Positions 26,772 to 36,382 of a stretch of 64,000 bases of DNA are shown here, in pieces. Origin of the DNA: Avidesulfovibrio sp964369685. GTDB lineage: Bacteria > Desulfobacterota > Desulfovibrionia > Desulfovibrionales > Desulfovibrionaceae. Location: NCBI GenBank assembly GCA_964369685.1, contig CAYJFB010000011.1:11382-75381 (forward strand). Direction: 5' to 3'. A program made the translations under genes and the position numbers. The number at the start of each line of letters is the position of its first letter. Within the stretch, counting starts at the first letter, position 1. Under the pieces are notes generated by a model. That model was not told the origin of the DNA, did no database searches, and saw only the letters and a list, made by a program, of their open reading frames with translations.

Positions 26772-26894
26772 AGTCATAGACTGAACAAGAAACTATGACT
26801 CAATGGTTCAGTTTGTATCTTAACGGAACAATATTGCTGAACATAACAAGCTCAACTCACAAGCCCTTTTTCTGTAGTCAGTCACAGAAAAAGG
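26772..26894 (+). promoter_or_regulatory. Structured leader ahead of the formate dehydrogenase operon (pseudoknot-like pairing)
   Basis: AGTCATAG (26772-26779) pairs with CTATGACT (26793-26800). The directly adjacent ACTGAAC (26780-26786) pairs with GTTCAGT (26806-26812). The order 1-2-1'-2' is that of an H-type pseudoknot or of two exclusive hairpins. Further on, CCTTTTTCTGT (26865-26875) and ACAGAAAAAGG (26884-26894) form a perfect 11-bp hairpin. Its loop AGTCAGTC can pair with GACTGA at 26779-26784. The rest of the 481-base gap 26532-27012 is AT-rich with no gene. It could instead be a set of DNA operators. Confidence 0.5.
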
Positions 26895-27012
26895 ATTAAA
26901 GCTTATGAATATGAGCAAAAATGACATGTTAGGTATTCTAGGAACTGTTTTTATGTTTTTTATCAAAAACCAAAATATAGCGAAATAACCATTTATTAAT
27001 AATGAGGAAAAC

Positions 27013-28878
27013 ATGATGTCATGCCTTGATACATGGAAAGGTGAAAGCCCTCATGAATCCAAAGCTTTCATGGGCTGGGGTGGAGTAAAAAATCAAGATC
27101 CATCTATAGATGTTCTTGATATGTTGCGCGCATACATGCAACGCGCTGTAGAAGAATCGTGTGGGCAGTGTTTTCCCTGTCGCAGTGGTTTAAAAAGAAT
27201 CAGTGCACGCTTAGAAAACATATGCCAAGGCAGTTCAGAGTACAGTCACGAAGAAAACATAGCCTATTTGTCCAACTTGGCTCACTTGGTCAAATCCAGC
27301 GCTCGCTGCGATATTGGGCAAACCACGCCCATTCCGCTCATTGACGTGTTGAAACACGCACCCGACACCTTAAAAGCTCGCAAAGTAGAAGCCAAAAACT
27401 ATATTTCTTTTGTCACAGCACCTTGCATCAACGCTTGCCCAGGTCACGTCAATATCCCTGACTATATTGAAAAAATCCGTACCCGCCAATTTGATGAGTG
27501 TTTTGATAGTGTTATGCAACGTTGTCCCATGCCAGGCACCATAGGTCGCGTGTGCGAACGCCCCTGTGAAGCGGCCTGCAAAAGAGGTTTAAACGGCGCC
27601 CCTGTAGCCATTCGACACTTAAAACGTTTTGCCTTTGATCAAAAGATTGACGAAGCCATCGTACCCGTTACACGCGAACAAGATAAACAAAAAATTGCCG
27701 TGGTGGGTGCCGGACCTGCCGGACTTTCCTGTGCGTACTACCTTTTGCTTCGCGGCTATCAAGTGACCATTTTTGAAAAACAAGAAAAAGCCGGTGGCAT
27801 GGCTAAATATGGTATCCCCGATTACCGTCTGCCCCCCCACATCTTACAACAAGAAGTGGATCGCATTGTGGCAGAAGGCGGTGAAATCCGCTACGGTGTT
27901 GAAATAGGTAAAGACATTACCATTGAATCTCTGAAAAGCCAAGGCTATGAAGTGGTTTTTGTGGGCTCAGGCGCTCCCAACGCTCCCGGCATGAGTATTG
28001 AAGGCGAAAATGACAACCCCCAAAACTATGTGAGCGGTATAGAATACTTAAGCGAAGCAGCCAAGGGCAATCAAATCATCCATGGCAAGACTGCTGTCGT
28101 TGTAGGCGGCGGTAACGTGGCCATGGACTGTGTGCGTACAGCCCTACGTCACGGTTTCACCGACGTGCAAATTCTCTATCGTCGAACCGAACAAGAAATG
28201 CCCGCCGATAAAGGTGAAATCCATGAAGCCAAAGTAGAAGGCGTGAAATTTACCTTTCTTGTGGCTCCCACCAAACTCAACATCGTGGACGGCACTGTGC
28301 GTGGTATTACCTGTCAAAAAATGAAACTGGGTGAACCTGACGCTTCCGGACGTTGCCGCCCCGTACCTATTGACGAGACCGTCACCTTTGATTGTGATGT
28401 TGTCATGCACGCCATAGGACAAAAAACGGACGTGCCTGCCGTGTTGAGCGGACTTGAAGGTGGCTTAAATAAATGGAAAGACCTGGATGCCGACTATGTG
28501 AGCGGGCGAGTACACGGTCTTGCCGATATCTACGGCGGAGGAGACTGCGCCACAGGCCCAAGCTCCCTCATTGAAGCTTTGGCAGCCGGTCGTCGTGCAG
28601 CTATGCACATTGAGCAACAACTGGAAAAACAAACCACTTGTGAAGCGTGTACCGTTGAAGACAAAGGCGAACACCTTATGCGTAAGGTGAAGGTGGTACA
28701 CACATCTGAAGACATGCCCCCAAAAGATTTCACCGAAACCATGCCCATTCATATGATGACCGTTACTGAACGTTTGGAAGGCTTTGGCGAAGTGGAAAAA
28801 GGCTCAAGTGACCTTGAAGCTACCCGTGAGGCGTCCCGCTGCTTGCGTTGCTTCCGTCTATTGATGGTTGCATCTTAA
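27013..28878 (+). CDS. NuoF-tail/GltD-like NAD(P)-linked flavoprotein of the formate dehydrogenase operon
   Basis: 621 residues. The first 110 match the C-terminal Fe-S domain of NuoF (ESCGQCFPCRSG with Cys50, Cys53, Cys56 and Cys99 in ARCDIG), without the FMN domain. The rest is GltD-like: the Cys-rich N-terminal helical domain (CINACPGHVNIPDYI, CPMPGTIGRVCERPCEAAC), FAD motif GAGPAGLSCAYYLL and NAD(P) motif VVGGGNVAMDCVRTA. TGAGGA precedes the ATG. It ends 26 bases before fdhA and probably passes electrons between NAD(P)(H) and the FdhA Fe-S chain. Confidence 0.88.
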   Translation: MMSCLDTWKGESPHESKAFMGWGGVKNQDPSIDVLDMLRAYMQRAVEESCGQCFPCRSGLKRISARLENICQGSSEYSHEENIAYLSNLAHLVKSSARCDIGQTTPIPLIDVLKHAPDTLKARKVEAKNYISFVTAPCINACPGHVNIPDYIEKIRTRQFDECFDSVMQRCPMPGTIGRVCERPCEAACKRGLNGAPVAIRHLKRFAFDQKIDEAIVPVTREQDKQKIAVVGAGPAGLSCAYYLLLRGYQVTIFEKQEKAGGMAKYGIPDYRLPPHILQQEVDRIVAEGGEIRYGVEIGKDITIESLKSQGYEVVFVGSGAPNAPGMSIEGENDNPQNYVSGIEYLSEAAKGNQIIHGKTAVVVGGGNVAMDCVRTALRHGFTDVQILYRRTEQEMPADKGEIHEAKVEGVKFTFLVAPTKLNIVDGTVRGITCQKMKLGEPDASGRCRPVPIDETVTFDCDVVMHAIGQKTDVPAVLSGLEGGLNKWKDLDADYVSGRVHGLADIYGGGDCATGPSSLIEALAAGRRAAMHIEQQLEKQTTCEACTVEDKGEHLMRKVKVVHTSEDMPPKDFTETMPIHMMTVTERLEGFGEVEKGSSDLEATREASRCLRCFRLLMVAS

Positions 28879-28904
28879 CATATCAGGATCAAAGAAGGTA
28901 TATC

Positions 28905-31670
28905 ATGCCATTTATGTTAATTAACGGAAAAAAAATTGAATTTAGGCAGGGAGAAACCATTCTGACGGTCGCTCAACGTGCCGGAATTGAAATTCCTACC
29001 CTGTGTTGGCTTCCCAAAACAGGGCACAGCAGCGTTTGTCGCATCTGCTCTGTGGAAGTGAACAGTCTTGAACGGTTTGTGCCTGCTTGCGCTACCCATG
29101 CCGATGAACATATGGAAATCCTCACCGATTCCCCGGCTGTGAAAGTTTTGCGTAAAGAAATTTTAAGCATGATCATCGCTGAAGGACGCCACGACTGCTT
29201 TATTCGTGATCTACCCAAAGAAAAACAGGGTGCCTATGCAAAAGCCGCCATGGACATGCCTCTGCGTGAACATGAATGCCCTGCAGATGGCGAATGTACA
29301 CTGAAAAAACTCGCCTTAGAATATCAGGTTCCCGTTTTCTCCCTTGAACCTCAACAAAATGCATTCCCCTTGGATAACGACTACCCCATGATTACACGTG
29401 ATTTTTCTCGCTGTATTCAGTGTGGGCGTTGCGCTTCTGTGTGTGATGCTATCCAAGTCAATGAAGCCATTCCGCACCAATTTGGGCGCAGTGCAGAAAA
29501 AACACATTGGTATCCGACTGTGAACTATGACCGCTGTACACACTGCGGTGAATGCTTGCAAATTTGTCCTACAGGTGCTCTTTCTGCCAAAAAAGCCTAT
29601 GGCTTGTCCACCAAAGACGATACAATTGAACACATCCGCAGCACCTGCCCCTATTGCGGCGTGGGCTGTCAACAAGACCTTATGGTGAAAGACGGACGCA
29701 TCATTGAAGTTCGCGGAGTGGAAAACGCTGAACCCAACCAAGGTAGCCTTTGTGTAAAAGGACGCTTTGGTTATGACTTTATCTATAGCAAAGAACGTCT
29801 CACCGATCCACTCATTCGCCAAGAAGACGGATCCTTCAGAACAGCAAGCTGGGATGAAGCCCTGACCTTGGTTGCCACGAAGTTCTCCGAAGCCGTGGAA
29901 AAACACGGTCCCAATTCCATTGCAGGTGTATCCTGCTCGCGCAGTATCAATGAAGACAGCTATCAAATGCAAAAGCTCTTCCGTTCCGTCTTCAAGACGA
30001 ACAATATTGATAACTGCGCACGTACCTGACACGCAGCAACCGTGGCCGGTCTGGCCACTTCATTCGGTTCCGGTGCAATGACCAACAGCTTCAAACATAT
30101 TCAAAATGCGAAGTTTGTTTTCTTGACAGGTTCTAACATCACTGAAGCTCACCCCGTAGCGGGTGCTTTATTGAAACAAGCCCGTCGTAACGGCTGTAAG
30201 CTTATCGTGGCTGACCCACGTCGCACAGCCATTGCCAAATTGGCAGACACTCACTTACAAATTAAAGTGGGCTCTGACATTGCGCTCTTAAACGCCATGA
30301 TGAACGTGATCATCGAGGAAAACCTCCATGACGCGAACTTCGTAGCCAATCACACAGAAGACTTTGATAAACTCAAAGAACATGTGCAAAGCTACACCCC
30401 TGAATATGCCGCTCCCATTTGCGGTATCGACGCCAACGTCATCCGTGACGTAGCTCGTGCCATGGCAACCACAAAACCGGCTACCTTGGCTTATACTCTT
30501 GGCATAACCGAACATGTTTGCGGTGTGCATAATGTATACGCCTGTGCCTCTTTACAAATGCTCCTCGGTAATATGGGTGAGGAATTGGGCGGCGTGAACC
30601 CCTTGCGCGGTCAAAACAACGTGCAAGGCGCGTGCGATATGGGTGCTTTACCCAACGTCTTCCCAAGCTACAAGAAGGTTACCGACTCCGCAGCGTGTGC
30701 AGACTATGAAAAATTCTGGGGTGTTGAAGGCTTATCGCAAGAAGAAGGCATTAAAATGCCGCAAATGATCGAAGGTTTAAAAACAAAAACAACTAAAGCT
30801 TTCTATATCTTTGGTGAGAATATTGCCAATACCGAACCTGATATCCGTCACGTAGAAGCGTGTCTTTCATCCGCAGAGTTTCTTGTGGTTCAAGATATCT
30901 TCCAAAACGAAACAACCAAATTTGCTCATGTCATTTTGCCTGCGGCTGCTTGGAGCGAAAATGACGGTACCTTCACCAACAGTGAACGTCGCGTCAATCG
31001 CGTGCGGACGGCAAGTCAAGCTCCCGGGAACTCTAAGCCTAACTGGCTTATCTTTAAGGAGCTCGCTGCCAAACTCGGACATCATTGGGAATCGAATTCT
31101 GCTCAAGAACTCTGGGATAACGAAATTTCCGTTGTCTCTCCTCTGTTTGCAGGTATTAAGTATAATCGTATTGAAAACGATGGCTTACAGTGGCCTTGCC
31201 CCACGGAAGATCATCCGGGAACCACCTTCTTGCATAAGGACGGTAACTTCACTCGGGGTAAAGGTATCTTCATGCCTGCCACTTGGATACCACCGGCAGA
31301 AACCGCCGATGCGGAATACCCCATCGTACTCAGTACCGGCAGACGCTTGTATCACTACCATACCCGTACGCAAACAGGTCGTTGCGAAGGCTTAAATACC
31401 CTTTGCGGCCATGAGACCATTGATATGTCGGCGGTGGATGCGCAAAAACTGAATATTGCTGAAGGTGAAACGGTGCGTGTCAGCTCACGCCGCGGTACTG
31501 TAGACGTTATCCTTAGGATTACGGATGAAGTGCCTACAGGTATGGCTTGGATGGCCTTCCATTTTCGTGAAAACAACGCAAACTGGCTCACCAACCCCGC
31601 TTTTGACCCCATTAGTCAAACAGCTGAATATAAGGCTTGCGCCATTCGAGTAGAAAAAATAACCAACTAA
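28905..31670 (+). CDS. fdhA: Selenocysteine-containing formate dehydrogenase catalytic subunit (NuoG-like N-terminus)
   Basis: 921 residues read through the in-frame TGA at 30027-30029 as selenocysteine (residue 375). Order: a 2Fe-2S domain (CWLPKTGHSSVCRICSVEV), a NuoG-type His/Cys cluster segment (HECPADGECTLKKLA), two 4Fe-4S motifs (CIQCGRCASVCD, CTHCGECLQICPTGAL), the 4Fe-4S of the catalytic domain (CPYCGVGCQQDLMV), then the molybdopterin domains. The selenocysteine lies in CART-U-HAATVAGL, the conserved active-site context of Fdh. The protein frame is kept on both sides of the TGA with no loss of conserved sequence. It oxidises formate or reduces CO2 with a Mo or W bis-pterin. AAGAAGGT precedes the ATG. 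Confidence 0.96.
30027..30058 (+). promoter_or_regulatory. Selenocysteine UGA codon and bacterial SECIS hairpin
   Basis: After the TGA (30027-30029), GTGGCC (30042-30047) pairs with GGCCAC (30053-30058) around the loop GGTCT. The GGTCT loop matches the SelB-binding loop of E. coli fdhF and the stem lies 12 bases after the codon, within the distance known for bacterial SECIS elements. The cell must carry selA, selB, selC and selD elsewhere. Confidence 0.92.
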
Positions 31671-31693
31671 ACTTTTTCTTTTTCTTTTTTATT

Positions 31694-31710
31694 GGGGGGA
31701 TTATCCCCCC
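31694..31710 (+). repeat. T-tract/G-hairpin element after fdhA
   Basis: GGGGGGATTATCCCCCC follows a T/C-rich tract (31672-31693) that begins right after the stop codon. An A-rich tract follows and can extend the stem. The order is opposite to that of an intrinsic terminator. It sits between fdhA and the next gene, 26 bases before its ATG. Confidence 0.75.
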
Positions 31711-31735
31711 AGTAAAAACAGAAAAGGAGACATAT

Positions 31736-33361
31736 ATGACGATAGGTTCTTTCACCCATGATGAATTTATGGAGCACGCTCGCAAGTTTCATGGTTATCC
31801 TGCCCCCGGACTTATAATTGGGGGGTATATGGTAGAAATGGCGCGTAATGCTTTGCCTAAAGACATCCTTTTTGATGCCATCAGCGAGACGGGACAATGT
31901 TTGCCTGACGCTGTACAGATGCTCACGCCTTGCACCATTGGTAACGGGTGGCTACGCATACATAATTTTGGTCTGTATGCTTTAAGTCTTTTCAATAAGC
32001 ATACCGGTGAAGGTGTGCGTGTACATTTAGACGTGGAAAAGCTTGGGAAATATCCAGAAATTCGGGCTTGGTTCCTCAAAGAAAAAACCAAGGCTGAACA
32101 AGATACCGATCGCTTGCAAGAAGAAATCCGTCAAGCAGGACAGAATATCCTTACATTGCGTCCGATTCAACTTTTATCTTCTGCCTTAGGTCATAAGGGT
32201 AAAGGAAAAATCGTGCGTTGTTCCCTATGTGGAGAATGGTATCCTGCCGGTTTTGGAGGCATTTGCCGGTCTTGCCAAGGGGAATCCCCCTATGAAACGG
32301 GGCCCGGTCTTGCCTTTTCCGGGCCTGAGCTCATCGCTGTACCTGTGGAAGAAGCCGTGGGGCAACATGTTCTGCATGATATGACCCAAATCATTCCCGG
32401 TGAAATGAAGGACACCGCCTTTCATGCAGGACAACGTCTCGACGTGGGCGATGTGTGTCGTCTACAGCATATGGGACGCGGATCCGTTTACACAGTGGAA
32501 AACACTCCTGATGCGGCGGAATGGATACATGAAGATATGGTTGTTCAAGCCTTTGCCAAGCGTATGCCGGGCAATGGCGTGAACATGGAAGACCACCCAA
32601 AAGAAGGAAAAATCAACTTCAAAGCTGCCAAAGATGGGCTTCTTTGGGTCGATGTGGAGCGTTTACAACGCTTTAATCTTGTGCCTGACGTTATGTGTAC
32701 CACTCGTCATAGCATGAGTGTTGTGCGTGAAGGCACGCGTATTGCCGGAAGTCGTGCCATTCCACTCTACCTCTCGCAAGTAAACCTTGCCAAGAGTTTA
32801 GCCATCTTAGATGAAGGTCCTCTTTTTGACATCTTGCCCATGCGTCAAGCCAATATGGGTGTTCTGGTGACAGGCACAGAGGTTTTTAGTGGCCTCATTC
32901 AAGATAAATTTGCTCCTATCATACACCAAAAAGCTGAAGCTTTAAATAGTCGCGTGGTGAAAACGTGTTTTGCCCCCGACGATGCAGAAAAAATCAAAAT
33001 TGCCGTACATGAACTGATCGCTGCCGGTGCCGATCTTATTATCACCACCGCCGGGATGTCTGTAGACCCCGACGATGTGACAAGAAAAGCTCTTTTAGAG
33101 GCCGGTTTAACCGATATGCTCTTTGGTATTCCTGTTCTACCCGGCACCATGACACTCATCGGACGCATCGGCAATGTACAAATATTGGGTGTTCCCGCCT
33201 GTGCACTATACTATAAAACCACAGGGATAGATTTACTCTTGCCACGCCTTTTGGCCAACCAAAAAATCACACGTCTAGACTTGGCACGTCTTGGTCATGG
33301 CGGACTGTGTATGGGATGCAAAAGTTGTGTATACAGTAAGTGTCCTTTTGGTCGTAACTAA
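31736..33361 (+). CDS. FmdE-like/MoeA-like fusion protein of the formate dehydrogenase operon
   Basis: 541 residues from the ATG at 31736, with AAAGGAGA before it. Residues 1-155 resemble FmdE (HGYPAPGLIIGGYMVEMA, GNGWLRIHNFG). A zinc ribbon follows (Cys162, Cys165, Cys177, Cys180). From about 200 the protein resembles MoeA: VPVEEAVGQHVLHDMTQI, then a MoCF-type molybdopterin-binding domain with VLVTGTEVFSG, ITTAGMSVDPDD, VLPGTMTLIG and GVPACALYY. The C-terminus has a Cys cluster (CMGCKSCVYSKC). I infer a role in loading or trading Mo/W on the pterin for FdhA. Such proteins are sometimes named trehalose-binding in databases, with little basis. Confidence 0.85.
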   Translation: MTIGSFTHDEFMEHARKFHGYPAPGLIIGGYMVEMARNALPKDILFDAISETGQCLPDAVQMLTPCTIGNGWLRIHNFGLYALSLFNKHTGEGVRVHLDVEKLGKYPEIRAWFLKEKTKAEQDTDRLQEEIRQAGQNILTLRPIQLLSSALGHKGKGKIVRCSLCGEWYPAGFGGICRSCQGESPYETGPGLAFSGPELIAVPVEEAVGQHVLHDMTQIIPGEMKDTAFHAGQRLDVGDVCRLQHMGRGSVYTVENTPDAAEWIHEDMVVQAFAKRMPGNGVNMEDHPKEGKINFKAAKDGLLWVDVERLQRFNLVPDVMCTTRHSMSVVREGTRIAGSRAIPLYLSQVNLAKSLAILDEGPLFDILPMRQANMGVLVTGTEVFSGLIQDKFAPIIHQKAEALNSRVVKTCFAPDDAEKIKIAVHELIAAGADLIITTAGMSVDPDDVTRKALLEAGLTDMLFGIPVLPGTMTLIGRIGNVQILGVPACALYYKTTGIDLLLPRLLANQKITRLDLARLGHGGLCMGCKSCVYSKCPFGRN

Positions 33362-33525
33362 ACCAATCCCATATAAATACGCATATTAAATATAAATAAG
33401 ATTATTGCAAATACGTTTTCCATCTTTATTTAACAAGCTGGTTGTGAATACACGCTCACTGTATAAAACAGTAAATTCTTATACAACTATAATATATTTT
33501 TTCAATATATATTATAGTTGTATAA

Positions 33526-34824
33526 TTAGATACCACCAGCATGAACAAAATTTGCGGCGATATTTTGTATGTCTTCAGTCATTTCTTTACGTCCGGAGAA
33601 CAATTGATTTTTGGTATAGGCTTGTTCCCTTTCACGGGTTGTATTGATTTCACGAAAATAACAATGCGCCAAATCAACAATATCTTTATCTAAAGCGCCT
33701 GCTTTTGCTTGATTGCTTAAGATATTTAATGCTTTCTCCGGCTCCATTCCCACGCGATAGGGACGGTCTTCACTGATTGCCGTCAGAACATCTGCAACGG
33801 CAATGATGCGTGCCTGCAACGGCAACGCGTCTGCATCAAATGCAAAAGGATAGCCTTTACCATCAAGACGTTCATGGTGTGCACTTCCCCAAAAACCGAC
33901 TTCTTTCATGCCGGGAATGGCGGTGAGAATATTATAGCTGTATTCGGCATGACGTTTGACTAATGTAAATTCGTCATCTGTCAGTTTTCCGGGTTTTTCA
34001 AGGAGCGCCGCAGGCACACCCAATTTTCCGATATCATGAAGTAAACCTGCAACATACAAATCATTCACCTGTTCTTCTGTCGCTCCCGTCAGACGATACA
34101 ATTCACGGCTTTGTTCTGCGACACCCGATGAATGTGTGGCAGTGAAAGGGCTTATAGAGTCAATAACATAAGAAAAGAGTGTCGAAATTTGAACAATACT
34201 ATGCGTATTCAGCCACTTGCTTTCAAAAGGCAGACGAGGTTTAAGGTTACCGTTACGAAAATCTTCCCAAAATCCATGTGTATTGAGTGTGTCTCCAAGT
34301 GCTTCAACAAACTCAGGACAGAAGGTACCGTATGGAAATTCAGCAATTTTTTTCATGATCGCCGACGTGTCTTCTGTACTGTTTGTACGCGTTGGTAATG
34401 AAAGCAGCATAAGATCAACGCTGTCTGCCAAGGAAATCGCGGCGCTGTATCGGGCACAACTACGATCTGTATCGGGTAGCTGTTCGTGTTGATTCCAAGA
34501 TGTATGATGGTAACGAACGACTTTTCCTAAATTACATAAAATGGGACAACGACGTAGTAATGCCCAACCTGCTATGGCATGTAGCTGTTGATCGGCTTCA
34601 AAACCTAATGATCGAATATCATTGCGCAAAGGCACAATACCAATATCGTGTAACAACGCTCCATGGCAAATACGCTCTCGGTTTTCTGCACGTAAATTGA
34701 GCGTTTCGGCAACACGTAGAGCAATGACAGCTGTTCTACGATGATGCCTTCCGAGAGCAGGATTGATTGCATCAAGGGCATGAGAAATGCCTTCTATAAA
34801 GTTATCTATAGATACATTGAGCAT
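33526..34824 (-). CDS. Tandem HD/HD-GYP domain protein (likely cyclic-di-GMP phosphodiesterase)
   Basis: 432 residues from the ATG at 34824 (TTTGAGG eight bases before it). Residues 10-190 form one HD domain (GRHHRRTAVIALRVAETL, GALLHDIGIVPL, VRYHHTSW) without a GYP motif. Residues 215-390 form a true HD-GYP domain: THSSGVAEQSRELY, AGLLHDIGKLGVP, and HHERLDGKGYP. No membrane segment or receiver domain is seen. It should break down cyclic di-GMP; the first HD domain may be a sensor or a second active site. Confidence 0.9.
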   Translation of the reverse strand: MLNVSIDNFIEGISHALDAINPALGRHHRRTAVIALRVAETLNLRAENRERICHGALLHDIGIVPLRNDIRSLGFEADQQLHAIAGWALLRRCPILCNLGKVVRYHHTSWNQHEQLPDTDRSCARYSAAISLADSVDLMLLSLPTRTNSTEDTSAIMKKIAEFPYGTFCPEFVEALGDTLNTHGFWEDFRNGNLKPRLPFESKWLNTHSIVQISTLFSYVIDSISPFTATHSSGVAEQSRELYRLTGATEEQVNDLYVAGLLHDIGKLGVPAALLEKPGKLTDDEFTLVKRHAEYSYNILTAIPGMKEVGFWGSAHHERLDGKGYPFAFDADALPLQARIIAVADVLTAISEDRPYRVGMEPEKALNILSNQAKAGALDKDIVDLAHCYFREINTTREREQAYTKNQLFSGRKEMTEDIQNIAANFVHAGGI

Positions 34825-34866
34825 AATAAACCTCAAATTGTCGGCAAAAAACATAAAACAATACAT

Positions 34867-35486
34867 ATTTCACTGTTTGAAATAAAACTGTTTTGAAGAA
34901 CCTAAATATTAAATAGGATCAAATCATCATGCCATACATAATTTTAATTACTGATTACAGTAATTATTTGTTTTTTAACCGTATATTATGATGAATGACA
35001 CATCATAGTTGTGATATTACAAAAACGAATATCTTAAAACAAAAACGTCCATATATAATATATACAGTTATTAAAATGACAGTTTCTTTTTGTCAAAAAA
35101 ATAAATTATTTTTTTAATCAAAATCTTTTCCAGACATATATATCCTTCGGCTTTTAGTCAATGTGAAAAAATAAAAAGCGATATTTTTTTTTACATGATG
35201 TAATAAAGTTCATGTGTTGCCTTCATTAAAAGGAACAAAATTTTATAAAAAAAGCAAACCAAACAAGCATTGATCCATACATATTCATCACCCCGTTGAC
35301 AACAAGCCGTAACAAACATACTTACAGTGGGTAAGATGTGGATATACAGGCTTGATGTACATGAATGAGACGTTTTTTTGTGTCAAAGCTTGTACATTTT
35401 ATCACGTTATAGAGTCTCTATAACGATATTTTTGTTCTCTGTAGCAGAGCTAAAGTTTCATTTTTCAAATAAAGCAAGAGGTTTTC
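34867..35486. other. 620-base AT-rich gap with two palindromes
   Basis: The gap separates divergent genes and so must hold promoters for both the HD-GYP gene (minus) and pyrK (plus). I see AATTACTG-ATTA-CAGTAATT at 34946-34965 and CGTTATAGAG-T-CTCTATAACG at 35405-35425, the latter 61 bases before pyrK. Both are operator-like. No gene or RNA is recognised. Confidence 0.55.
35405..35425 (+). promoter_or_regulatory. Perfect palindrome upstream of pyrK
   Basis: Ten-base arms CGTTATAGAG and CTCTATAACG around a single T, followed by ATATTTTTG. It lies 61 bases before the pyrK ATG. It could be an operator of the pyrimidine genes or a hairpin with a short T tract that attenuates them. Confidence 0.5.
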
Positions 35487-36296
35487 ATGAGCCATGCCGG
35501 TATGTATGAACTTCAAGTCATTGACAATGTGCCTTTTGGGCACAATGTAGGGACGGGCAAATTTTTTGCTTTGCGGTTGCAACGTCCTGACTGGGACAAA
35601 TGGCATCCCGGTCAATTTGTTATGATTCGTCCAAGCGGTTGGAGTCTTGAAATGCCTTGGGCACGACCTTTTTCGATCAGTCGTGTGAGTTCTCAGGAGC
35701 TTGTGCTTTTTATTCAAGTTTCCGGTCGCGGAACCGAGCGCATTCACGAGTTAAAACGTGGAGACACTGTCCATCTTTGGGGACCGCTCGGAAACCATTT
35801 TGCCATAGAAAAAAAACCAACCCTATTGCTTGCCGGGGGAATCGGGATTGCACCGTTTGTGGGATATGCTGAACGCCATCCTCAACCGTCTGCATTGACT
35901 CTGCTTTTTGGACACCGCATGCCTGAAGATTGTTATCCTGTTGAAACACTAGGCGAACGCATTGAACTTGAAGCCTATCAAGAATGTTGTTCAGACGATT
36001 TGACATGGTTTTTAAAACACATCTATTCACGAATGCAGGCGTATACAGAGCATGACGGTTTGGTGTTGGCTTGTGGTCCGCAGCCTTTTTTGAAAACAAT
36101 ACAAGAATATGCGCTGAAGTTGGGTACACGTGCTCAACTTTCTCTTGAAAATCGTATGGGGTGCGGCATAGGAGCGTGTTTGGGCTGTGTCACAACCACA
36201 ACAGAAAAATGGCCCATACCTCAAAAAGCCGGCGATCCGGTTCCTACGTGCACCCATGGCCCCATTTTTTGGGCAGATCAAATCGTTTTGGATTGA
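35487..36296 (+). CDS. pyrK: Dihydroorotate dehydrogenase B, electron transfer subunit
   Basis: 269 residues. It carries electrons from the FMN of PyrD to NAD through FAD and a 2Fe-2S cluster. The FAD motif RPFSIS is near residue 55, the NAD-binding LLAGGIGIAPFVGY near 110-125, and the cluster ligands CGIGACLGC plus a later Cys (TCTHG) near the end. AAGAGG lies 6 bases before the ATG. pyrD follows 86 bases downstream. Confidence 0.94.
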   Translation: MSHAGMYELQVIDNVPFGHNVGTGKFFALRLQRPDWDKWHPGQFVMIRPSGWSLEMPWARPFSISRVSSQELVLFIQVSGRGTERIHELKRGDTVHLWGPLGNHFAIEKKPTLLLAGGIGIAPFVGYAERHPQPSALTLLFGHRMPEDCYPVETLGERIELEAYQECCSDDLTWFLKHIYSRMQAYTEHDGLVLACGPQPFLKTIQEYALKLGTRAQLSLENRMGCGIGACLGCVTTTTEKWPIPQKAGDPVPTCTHGPIFWADQIVLD

Positions 36297-36382
36297 AACG
36301 CTCCGAATCATGGCGTGATGTTTTTTGTGCGTTGAGTCTATGCCACTTTTTTTGTTTTTAGGAATCTTTTCGGAGGCTTTTC

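Noticed and set aside
30027..30029. In-frame stop splitting the formate dehydrogenase gene into two genes or a pseudogene
   Set aside because: The stop is TGA in the exact active-site context, a SECIS hairpin follows, and both sides are fully conserved; it is a selenocysteine codon.
29316..30032. 238-residue open frame opposite fdhA
   Set aside because: It mirrors the codon pattern of the conserved fdhA on the other strand; no start signal or recognisable motif.
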